Of a stretch of DNA of 6,757 nt, positions 1 to 4,654 are shown in pieces; the stretch's first letter is position 1; each line of letters starts with the position of its first letter. The notes beneath the pieces are model-generated. The model was not told the DNA's origin. It did no database searches and saw nothing but the letters and a program-made list of their open reading frames with translations. The DNA comes from a bacterium (GTDB taxonomy: Bacteria; UBA9089; JASEGY01), in NCBI GenBank assembly GCA_030019105.1, contig JASEGY010000010.1, positions 1,603 to 8,359 on the forward strand. Reading direction: 5' to 3'. The translations under genes were made by a program, and so were the position numbers.

Positions 1-503
1 TTTGCGGGTCGTCGAGTTAATTCAACGGCACATTCATCTCCCTGGCTCCTTCCCGGTCCGTTGACCTCCTTGCCACCCAATTTAATCGTATCTACCACCG
101 GTACCCCCAGGATAGCCGCTCCATCACGGGCCGCCGCAGTGACAACTTCTTCTATTAACTTAAGCGTAAGGAAAGGACGCGCTCCATCGTGAACCAGCAC
201 TAATTCTGTCTCAGAAGGAACTTCAGACAGGCCATTATAGACAGAATCCTGCCGCTTCTCTCCTCCCTTGACTATCCGGGACACCTTTGAAAGATGGTAC
301 GGCCTGATAATCTTCTCAGCAACACTGTCTATCTCATTATGAGGTACTACGGCTACGATGGAACTTACCAGCGGAGATCGTTGAAGAACTTTGAGGGGGT
401 AGGAGAGGAGAGGATGTCCCGCCAAATCGAGGTATTGCTTGGGCCGGCCCATTCGTTTGCCTGAGCCGGCGGCGACAACTATGGCCGTTACGGCCTTGAT
501 CAT
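1..503 (-). CDS. ispD: IspD, 2-C-methyl-D-erythritol 4-phosphate cytidylyltransferase (partial, 3' end off the window)
   Basis: This enzyme transfers CMP from CTP to 2-C-methyl-D-erythritol 4-phosphate in the cytosol, the third step of the MEP route to isoprenoids. Read by hand, 167 codons are visible, starting at ATG 503-501. The nucleotide-binding start is clear: IVVAAGSGKRMG at residues 8-19, with R17 and K22 at the expected catalytic positions. VHDGARP follows at 104-110 and PVVDTIK at 135-141, where T139 matches the substrate-binding threonine. The family is about 225-240 residues long, so roughly a quarter is missing beyond the edge. The start lies 14 bases after the stop of the PIN/TRAM gene, with an AAGG about 10 bases upstream, so the two are probably co-transcribed. 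After residue ~141 the sequence no longer resembles the family: the expected T-x-(D/E)-R-x-x-LW-x-x-QTPQ block is absent from the open frame. A frameshift or insertion near the edge is possible. The identification itself is secure. Confidence 0.93.
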   Translation of the reverse strand, partial: MIKAVTAIVVAAGSGKRMGRPKQYLDLAGHPLLSYPLKVLQRSPLVSSIVAVVPHNEIDSVAEKIIRPYHLSKVSRIVKGGEKRQDSVYNGLSEVPSETELVLVHDGARPFLTLKLIEEVVTAAARDGAAILGVPVVDTIKLGGKEVNGPGRSQGDECAVELTRRPA

Positions 504-517
504 CGCCGCCGTTACCT

Positions 518-1501
518 TCAATGAGATTCTCCCAGTCTGGCGAAGATCATTCGACCGGCGGTGGTTTGCAAGACACTGGTTACAGAGACAATCACTTTAT
601 CCCCAATGTGATTCTGTCCATTATCCACGACAACCATTGTTCCATCATCCAGATAGGCGACCCCTTGACCAAATTCCTTGCCTTCCTTGATAATATGAAC
701 AGTCATCTCTTCACCGGGCAGAACAACGGGTTTTAATGTCTCAGCCAATTCATTTATATTCAGAACACCTGCTCCCTCCAACTCAGCCACTTTATTTAAA
801 TTATAATCATTAGTCAGTATCTTGCCGCCAGTAACCTTAGCCAACTTAACAAGCTTGGCGTCAACTTCCCTTATCTCAGGAAAGTCGGTCTCATTGATCA
901 TAACCTTTACATTTTTCTTCTTCTGTATCTTATTTAGGACATCTAATCCCCGGCGGCCACGATTTCTCTTAAGGGCATCCGAGGAATCAGCAATACGCTG
1001 CAATTCCCGGAGGACAAATCGAGGAATAACCAGGATTCCCTCCATGAAACCTGTCTCACATATATCAGCAATACGCCCATCAATAATAACACTCGTATCA
1101 AGGATCTTCTCTCCCTGCCCATCTTTTTCCTTTTTCCATGGCGAACTCAAAGTAAGAATGCCGGTCAAGTCTTCTGCCTTCTTCAGGGCGATTATTATCC
1201 CCAAATATCCAAAAACAAGATTTAGGGACAGCCTAATGTAAGAATTCTTCATCAAAATATCTGACAAAGCTAACGCTATCAAGTTGCCTATAATAAGCCC
1301 TACTGCCAGACCAATTAAGCCAATAATAACAACCTTTCCTGGAATCTGCTGAAGTTTTATCTCAAGTCCGACTAATATCCCTCCCGCCAATAAACCGGCG
1401 ACAAGACCTCCCATTTCATTATCCCAACTATGGCCAATAAAGTAGCCTGATGCTCCCGCAAGAATAATAAAAATTGCTCTAATAAGAATCAGGGCAAGCA
1501 T
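518..1501 (-). CDS. Membrane-anchored PIN/TRAM domain protein (YacL-like), putative ribonuclease
   Basis: From the preferred ATG (1501-1499) the protein is 327 residues. If a GTG at 1513-1511 were the start it would be 331; positions here use that longer numbering. The N-terminus has about four hydrophobic segments (roughly 7-26, 35-51, 61-83 and 97-111), predicting a membrane anchor. A PIN nuclease domain follows (about 136-255) with the acidic set expected to bind metal: D139 and D145 in [12 protein letters not shown]170 in VLRELQ, D218, and D236 in [13 protein letters not shown] domain (about 264-326), a predicted RNA-binding fold, ends the protein. This layout is that of B. subtilis YacL. 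PIN domains are typically metal-dependent RNases, but the target here is unknown. The shorter start is preferred because the GTG is part of the Shine-Dalgarno stretch GGGGGTGA. The gene lies between carD and ispD, as in many Firmicutes and other bacteria. A palindromic repeat separates it from carD. Confidence 0.92.
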   Translation of the reverse strand: MLALILIRAIFIILAGASGYFIGHSWDNEMGGLVAGLLAGGILVGLEIKLQQIPGKVVIIGLIGLAVGLIIGNLIALALSDILMKNSYIRLSLNLVFGYLGIIIALKKAEDLTGILTLSSPWKKEKDGQGEKILDTSVIIDGRIADICETGFMEGILVIPRFVLRELQRIADSSDALKRNRGRRGLDVLNKIQKKKNVKVMINETDFPEIREVDAKLVKLAKVTGGKILTNDYNLNKVAELEGAGVLNINELAETLKPVVLPGEEMTVHIIKEGKEFGQGVAYLDDGTMVVVDNGQNHIGDKVIVSVTSVLQTTAGRMIFARLGESH

Positions 1502-1509
1502 CTGTCTCT

Positions 1510-1520
1510 TCACCCCCTTT
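1510..1520 (-). promoter_or_regulatory. Shine-Dalgarno that decides the start of the PIN/TRAM gene
   Basis: Read on the minus strand this is AAAGGGGGTGA, close to the anti-SD complement AAGGAGGTGA. It sits 8 bases before ATG 1501-1499, a normal spacing. The in-frame GTG at 1513-1511 lies inside the site, so it is unlikely to be the initiation codon. Confidence 0.7.
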
Positions 1521-1542
1521 AATAATTAGTAATTAATAAAGG

Positions 1543-1694
1543 GGCATGGTTCAAATCAGGGTAACACTCTGTAGTCTGGTGTCTGGCCGTCTGGTAAATG
1601 GTAGCCTGGTATTTACCAGACTACCAGACGACCAGACTACCAATCACCAGACGACCATTGTTACCCTAAATTGGCCCCCTTTTTGAACCATGCC
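1543..1694. repeat. Large imperfect palindrome made of GTCTGGT-like words
   Basis: The outer arms GGCATGGTTCAAA (1543-1555) and TTTGAACCATGCC (1682-1694) are perfectly complementary. Next come GGGTAACA (1559-1566) and TGTTACCC (1659-1666), also perfect. The right arm carries about 12 extra bases between these two blocks. The inner arms at 1571-1599 and 1611-1640 are near-complementary, with an 11-bp perfect core (GTCTGGTAAAT at 1589-1599, ATTTACCAGAC at 1611-1621), and leave an 11-base loop. The arms are tandem variants of GTCTGGT and its complement. The element fills the gap between carD and the PIN/TRAM gene and would fold into a long hairpin in the transcript. It resembles a REP- or MITE-like intergenic element. 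No coding capacity is seen. It could attenuate or process the mRNA, but nothing here shows that. Confidence 0.85.
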
Positions 1695-1707
1695 GATAAT
1701 TTCTATG

Positions 1708-2202
1708 TTATTCCTTCGGCGCTTCTAATATCTTAACAATACTCGCATTTATATTCTCGAGAGGCATGTTTTGGACAAAGGAAAGTTCGCTAACTATCAG
1801 TTGGCAAGCATTATCCAGAAGTTTCCGTTCTCCGGGAGATAGTCCTTTTCTGTGGTTTCGATGGGATAGATTTCTGGCTACTTCGGCTGCCCGATAGATA
1901 GAACCTGACTTAATCTTCTCCAGGTTATTATTATGCCGTATCTTCCAGTCATCTTCCATCGCTTCTTCCTGCGTCGAATGAAGTATATCTATTACCTTAG
2001 AGACCTCGTCCTCCTCAATAATCCCTCGAAGTCTGACTTGCCCCCCTGTTGATCTGACTGGAACCATAACCTTCATGTCACCTATGAGGAGTCTTAAGAC
2101 ATAATATTTTTGCCACTCTCCCAGGATTTCTTTCTCCTCAATAGATTCAATAACTCCGGCCCCATGCAAAGGATAAACTACTTTGTCACCAACAGCAAAC
2201 AT
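1708..2202 (-). CDS. carD: CarD-family RNA polymerase-binding transcription regulator
   Basis: This 164-residue protein has the two-domain layout of bacterial CarD. Residues 1-~65 form the RNA polymerase-interacting domain related to that of Mfd (TRCF), beginning FAVGDKVVYPLHGAGVI and including the VPVR stretch at 47-50. Residues ~75-160 form the helical DNA-binding domain. W86 in DDWKIRHNNNLEKI sits where the conserved tryptophan of mycobacterial CarD (W85) wedges into the upstream edge of the transcription bubble. LSPGERKLLDNA at 121-132 also matches the family. In characterised members CarD binds the RNAP beta subunit and stabilises the open promoter complex, with strong effects on rRNA promoters. 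ATG 2202-2200 is preceded by AAAAGGGGGG at a short spacing of 4 bases. The gene is followed by the PIN/TRAM gene and ispD. It is preceded by a leader of about 460 bases rich in inverted repeats and by a near-consensus promoter. Confidence 0.95.
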   Translation of the reverse strand: MFAVGDKVVYPLHGAGVIESIEEKEILGEWQKYYVLRLLIGDMKVMVPVRSTGGQVRLRGIIEEDEVSKVIDILHSTQEEAMEDDWKIRHNNNLEKIKSGSIYRAAEVARNLSHRNHRKGLSPGERKLLDNACQLIVSELSFVQNMPLENINASIVKILEAPKE

Positions 2203-2332
2203 ATTTCCCCCCTTTTGTTAGAAAGAAATCCTGAAGGTTCGGCAAAAAGTCGATCTTTGTGCTACAGAAATCAAGCAATTACTCAATAAAGTGTGGAACT
2301 CTCGCAAAAACGATAAGTCTTCACGGAATGCT

Positions 2333-2375
2333 GAAATTAGAAATTGGAAATTGGGCCTTCATACTTTCTAATTTC
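2333..2375. repeat. Small inverted repeat in the carD leader
   Basis: GAAATTAGAAA (2333-2343) and TTTCTAATTTC (2365-2375) are perfect 11-bp complements with a 21-base loop. The left side continues as a 7-base periodic run (AAATTAG, AAATTGG, AAATTGG). Its style matches the other short-word palindromes in the window. Confidence 0.75.
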
Positions 2376-2425
2376 GAGTCGTAAACGGCTATACTCAGCA
2401 CGGTCATAAATAGTGATTTTGAATA

Positions 2426-2490
2426 GGTTGTAAGTTGTAAGTTGTAGGTTGTAGGTCGTAGAAGTAACTTACAACCTACAACTTACAACC
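2426..2490. repeat. Palindrome of GTTGTAA/GTTGTAG tandem words
   Basis: The left arm (2426-2460) is a run of variants of the 7-base word GTTGTAA/G. The right arm (2466-2490) is the complement of the same words, ending CTTACAACC. The arms begin with a perfect 14-bp pairing and stay near-complementary for about 25 bases, with only a few bases between them, so the RNA would form a tight hairpin. It lies near the centre of the nested inverted repeats of the carD leader. Confidence 0.85.
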
Positions 2491-2599
2491 AAATTACCCT
2501 GAGTTATTGAGAAGATACAAAATCGCAGATTATGCCCGCGTTGAGTATACCTACTTTCCATAAGATATTGAGCAGTTATGCAACCAAGCTTCTTCAAGA

Positions 2600-2611
2600 A
2601 ACCCGGTTTCT
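2600..2611. repeat. Short AAACCCGGTTT palindrome
   Basis: AAACCCGGTTT, flanked by AAG on the left and CTA on the right, is a short near-perfect palindrome within CAAGAAACCCGGTTTCT. Similar words recur as intergenic palindromes in many repeat-rich bacterial genomes. Only one copy is seen here, so its repeat nature is inferred from its form. Confidence 0.35.
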
Positions 2612-2668
2612 ACTGACTACTTTTTGCCGTACGATCAATCCTGACGGGAGAATCCCCTTCAGGTACTG

Positions 2669-2697
2669 ATTATATCATAGAAACGTTTAGAAGTCAA
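2669..2697 (-). promoter_or_regulatory. Predicted sigma-70 promoter for carD, the PIN/TRAM gene and ispD
   Basis: On the minus strand there is a -35 box TTGACT (2697-2692), exactly 17 bases of spacer, and a -10 box TATAAT (2674-2669). That is 11 of 12 consensus positions with ideal spacing. Transcription would start near 2662-2664 and run leftward through a leader of about 460 bases to carD. The promoter lies between that leader and the repeat element that follows radA, so radA and carD may be separate transcription units. Confidence 0.65.
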
Positions 2698-2718
2698 AAG
2701 AAAAATTATAGCTACTCA

Positions 2719-2780
2719 GGTTCAAGGTTCAAGGGTTCAAGGTTCAAGGGTTCAAGGTTCAAGGGTTCAAGGTTCAGGGT
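2719..2780. repeat. GGTTCAA/GGGTTCAA microsatellite
   Basis: About eight units of 7 or 8 bases alternate, so that much of the array has a 15-base period. Copy B has only about five units, so the array varies in length between copies. The units are complementary to AACC-rich words near the right end of the element, so this array forms part of the inverted-repeat arm. Confidence 0.85.
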
Positions 2781-2789
2781 TAGAAAGCG

Positions 2790-2896
2790 ATGAAGATTGA
2801 ATGGTTTGAAGATATTGATGCCTGGCAACTGCACGCGAATTGACTCCGAAAGTGTACCATACGAAGAGCGCAAGGCGACCAACCGTGAGCCTTTGA
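2790..2896 (+). pseudogene. Truncated, frameshifted start of a four-helix-bundle (23S rRNA intervening-sequence type) protein, copy A
   Basis: From ATG 2790 the frame reads MKIEWFEDIDAWQLHAN and then stops at 2841-2843. Restoring one missing base after codon 14 gives WQLARELTPKVYHTKS, which matches the usual start of the short (~115-125 residue) four-helix-bundle proteins related to those encoded in 23S rRNA intervening sequences. After about 33 codons the similarity ends and the sequence runs into the element's right-hand repeat, with a stop at 2894-2896. The remaining three-quarters of the family is absent. The identical one-base loss in copy B shows that the defect predates their divergence. 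The family call comes from the recognisable N-terminal pattern FEDIxAWQLARELT and is fairly confident. Confidence 0.65.
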
Positions 2897-2921
2897 ACCG
2901 TGAACCTGACAACCTGAGCAG

Positions 2922-4277
2922 TTACCATAACCCTATCTTGATCAAGCCTTCTTCTACACTGGGGACACCAATTAATTCAATCGAGTGTTCCAGCTTCTTG
3001 TTTTTCAGGTTATAGAGCGGACATATACACCGGGTAAATCCCAACTTGATTATTTCTTGCAATCTCTGATCCAACTGGCTTATGGCCCTGACTTCGCCTG
3101 CTAATCCCACTTCTCCCAAAATAACCGTTGTCTCGTCAATCGGCTGATTTCGGTAATTTGAGACAATAGCGGCCACTATCCCCAGATCAGCCCCTGGTTC
3201 GGTTATCCTTATTCCTCCGGCCACATTAACAAAACAATCATAATTCCCTAAATGTAATCCCAGACGCTTTTCCAGGACAGCCAGAAGCAGGGAGAGACGG
3301 TTGTAATCCACCCCGATGGCCTCCCGTTTGGCCAGACCAAAAGAAGTGGGCGAAACAAGGGCCTGAATTTCAACTAAAATAGGCCGGGAACCTTCCATTG
3401 AGGCATAGACCACTGAACCCGGGGCTTGATGAGAACGTTGGGCTAAAAAAGAGGCCGATGGATTGGCGACCTCAATCAATCCGGACTCCTCCATAGTAAA
3501 AACCCCGATTTCGCTAACTGAGCCAAACCGGTTTTTAACCGTGCGGAGGATACGATACGCCAGGTGCTCTTTTCCTTCAAAATAAAGGACAGTATCGACC
3601 ATATGCTCCAGAACCTTGGGGCCGGCAATAGCCCCTTCCTTGGTTACATGACCGACTAAAAAAATGGATATCCCCCGGGACTTGGCTAAACGCATCAGCA
3701 GGCTAGTACATTCCCTGACCTGGCTGACACTTCCCGGACTGCTCCCGAGTTCCGGTCGATAGACTGTTTGAATAGAATCTATGACAAGGACTTTTGGTTT
3801 GAGCTTTTCCACGGCGCTTAAAATAAACTCCAGGTTGGTCTCGGTTAAAAGATAGATCTGATCAGAACTTACCCCCAAACGATCAGCTCTAAGTTTGAGT
3901 TGAGTGGGGGATTCTTCTCCTGAAGCATAGAGGACAGGGTTAAGTTTTCGGCTGAGGTGTTCAGAGGTCTGAAGAAGGAGAGTTGACTTTCCAATACCGG
4001 GATCGCCACCGATTAAGACCAGAGAGCCGGGAACAAGACCGCCCCCTAAGACCCGGTCAACTTCGGCTAACCCAATCAGGTGACGCTTCTGTTGACTTAG
4101 ATCAACTTCAGATAAAAGTTGAGGAGAAGAAAGCAAGTTGCCGGTCAAGAAAGAAGAGGGGATAATTTCCGCTTCTTCCCCGAAGCTGTTCCATTCATTA
4201 CAGCCCGGACATTTGCCCATCCATTTGGTAGATTCGTAACCACACTGCTGGCAGCGGTACTTGATATTACCTGGCAA
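2922..4277 (-). CDS. radA: RadA/Sms, DNA repair ATPase (branch migration helicase)
   Basis: This RecA-related ATPase processes recombination intermediates by driving branch migration at D-loops in the cytosol. At 451 residues it is family-typical in length. An N-terminal zinc finger is formed by C9, C12, C23 and C26. Walker A is GGDPGIGKST (90-99, K97) and Walker B is VLVIDSIQ (163-170, D167). The RadA-specific KNRFG motif is at 248-252. The C-terminal Lon-protease-like domain spans about 275-450 and is not expected to be proteolytic. The TTG start (4277-4275) is supported by a TAAGGAG Shine-Dalgarno 9 bases upstream and by the zinc finger beginning at the usual distance. The stop codon TAA (2924-2922) lies inside the terminal repeat of element copy A, adding W451 or replacing the last native residues. 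In Bacillus radA precedes disA; here the next gene is carD. Confidence 0.97.
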   Translation of the reverse strand: MPGNIKYRCQQCGYESTKWMGKCPGCNEWNSFGEEAEIIPSSFLTGNLLSSPQLLSEVDLSQQKRHLIGLAEVDRVLGGGLVPGSLVLIGGDPGIGKSTLLLQTSEHLSRKLNPVLYASGEESPTQLKLRADRLGVSSDQIYLLTETNLEFILSAVEKLKPKVLVIDSIQTVYRPELGSSPGSVSQVRECTSLLMRLAKSRGISIFLVGHVTKEGAIAGPKVLEHMVDTVLYFEGKEHLAYRILRTVKNRFGSVSEIGVFTMEESGLIEVANPSASFLAQRSHQAPGSVVYASMEGSRPILVEIQALVSPTSFGLAKREAIGVDYNRLSLLLAVLEKRLGLHLGNYDCFVNVAGGIRITEPGADLGIVAAIVSNYRNQPIDETTVILGEVGLAGEVRAISQLDQRLQEIIKLGFTRCICPLYNLKNKKLEHSIELIGVPSVEEGLIKIGLW

Positions 4278-4285
4278 AAGAAGTA

Positions 4286-4293
4286 ACTCCTTA
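4286..4293 (-). promoter_or_regulatory. Shine-Dalgarno supporting the TTG start of radA
   Basis: The minus strand reads TTAAGGAG, followed by 9 bases and then TTG 4277-4275. No in-frame ATG or GTG is better placed, so the rare TTG start is well supported. Confidence 0.75.
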
Positions 4294-4318
4294 AAAAATT
4301 ATAGCTCTTAAGATAAAT

Positions 4319-4440
4319 ATTTTGGGGTAAGCGAATTCAAGATAGGCTAAGGCTATGTAGCTTTCGGAGTTAATCCTTTAGGATTTCATTAGTTATGAAA
4401 GGCTAAAGCCTGAACTCCAAAGGATAGCCAACCCCAAAAT
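4319..4440. repeat. 122-bp imperfect palindrome upstream of radA
   Basis: The outer arms ATTTTGGGGT (4319-4328) and ACCCCAAAAT (4431-4440) are perfect complements. Inner arms GGCTAT...CTTTCGGAGTT (4351-4371) and AACTCCAAAGGATAGCC (4413-4429) are near-complements. A smaller self-complementary word, AGGCTAAAGCCT, lies at 4400-4411. The element fills the region between radA and repeat element copy B. On the minus strand its end is followed within ~15 bases by AGCTATAATTTTTT, so it could act as a terminator-like hairpin for the upstream kinase transcript. No clear radA promoter was found: a TATAAT at 4303-4298 lacks a -35 partner. Confidence 0.75.
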
Positions 4441-4459
4441 CTTTTTCTTAACCACTATA

Positions 4460-4654
4460 GTAACTGCTCAGGTTCAAGGTTCAAGGGTTCAAGGTTCAAG
4501 GTTCAAGGTTAAAAAGCGATGAAGGTTGAATGGTTTGAAGATATTGAGGCCTGGCAACTGCACGCGAATTGACTCCGAAAGTGTATCATACGAAGAGCGC
4601 AAGGCGACCAACCGTGAACCTTTGAACCGTGAACCTGACAACCTGAGCAGTTAC
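4460..4654 (+). mobile_element. MITE-like element, copy B, with perfect 15-bp terminal inverted repeats
   Basis: The ends GTAACTGCTCAGGTT (4460-4474) and AACCTGAGCAGTTAC (4640-4654) are perfect 15-bp complements. Inside are about five GGTTCAA/GGGTTCAA units (4471-4510), the same truncated four-helix-bundle gene start as copy A, and AACCGTGAACC words forming the inner part of the right arm. The total length is 195 bp. It lies in the same orientation as copy A and immediately downstream of the hybrid kinase gene, whose TAA stop (4653-4651) it supplies. This copy has the better-preserved left end. No transposase is present. Confidence 0.8.
4519..4625 (+). pseudogene. Truncated, frameshifted start of a four-helix-bundle (23S rRNA intervening-sequence type) protein, copy B
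   Basis: The frame reads MKVEWFEDIEAWQLHAN and then stops at 4570-4572. Inserting one base after codon 14 restores ARELTPKVYHTKSARRPT, which ends at a TGA at 4623-4625. The missing base is the same as in copy A, while substitutions elsewhere differ (for example GTT for ATT and GAG for GAT). The copies therefore diverged after the frameshift. No intact member of the family lies in the window. Confidence 0.65.

Larger units (their letters stand above)
2203..2664 (-). promoter_or_regulatory. Long, structured non-coding leader upstream of carD (inferred)
   Basis: No convincing gene was seen in this stretch on either strand. If the promoter at 2669-2697 is used, the region is the 5' leader of the carD transcript. 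It holds several roughly concentric inverted repeats: CCTGAAGG (2230-2237) with CCTTCAGG (2656-2663); CGGCAAAAAGT (2240-2250) with ACTTTTTGCCG (2619-2629); a TATACTCA-type arm (2390-2402) with its complement near 2538-2549; and two smaller hairpins listed separately. The predicted RNA 5' end also contains a local hairpin, CCTGA paired with TCAGG at about 2642-2662, which would compete with the long-range pairing. No known riboswitch class was recognised. It may be a stack of decayed insertion elements rather than a regulator. Confidence 0.4.
2712..2925 (+). mobile_element. MITE-like element, copy A, with terminal inverted repeats and a broken four-helix-bundle gene start
   Basis: The right end AACCTGAGCAGTTAC (2911-2925) is complementary to a slightly degraded left end (2712-2722, CTACTCAGGTT). 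Inside the left end is a tandem run of GGTTCAA and GGGTTCAA units (about 2719-2780, eight units). Then comes a gene-start fragment at 2790, and the right end repeats AACCGTGAACC-type words complementary to the microsatellite. The core from ~2783 to 2925 matches copy B (4460-4654) with only about five substitutions in ~140 bases; the length difference is mainly in the number of GGTTCAA units. No transposase is encoded, so any movement would depend on another element's enzyme or on replication slippage and recombination. No target-site duplication is obvious. Confidence 0.75.

Noticed and set aside
2203..2664. Known riboswitch or T-box in the carD leader
   Set aside because: No conserved core of a class I could recognise was found, and the pairings look like stacked repeat hairpins.
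2712..2912. Minus-strand frame with a LNLEP pentapeptide repeat
   Set aside because: The peptide repeat is just the 15-base period of the GGTTCAA microsatellite read in one frame, with no family match and no ribosome-binding site.
2797..3015. Plus-strand open frame through copy A and the radA 3' end
   Set aside because: It overlaps radA antisense, has no Shine-Dalgarno, and reads the element in a frame other than the recognisable four-helix-bundle one. The same frame recurs in copy B because the DNA is repeated.
4298..4303. TATAAT -10 box directly upstream of radA
   Set aside because: No -35 element at 16-18 bases (the hexamer there is CCCAAA), and the start point would fall on the Shine-Dalgarno. 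Kept only as a weak possibility.
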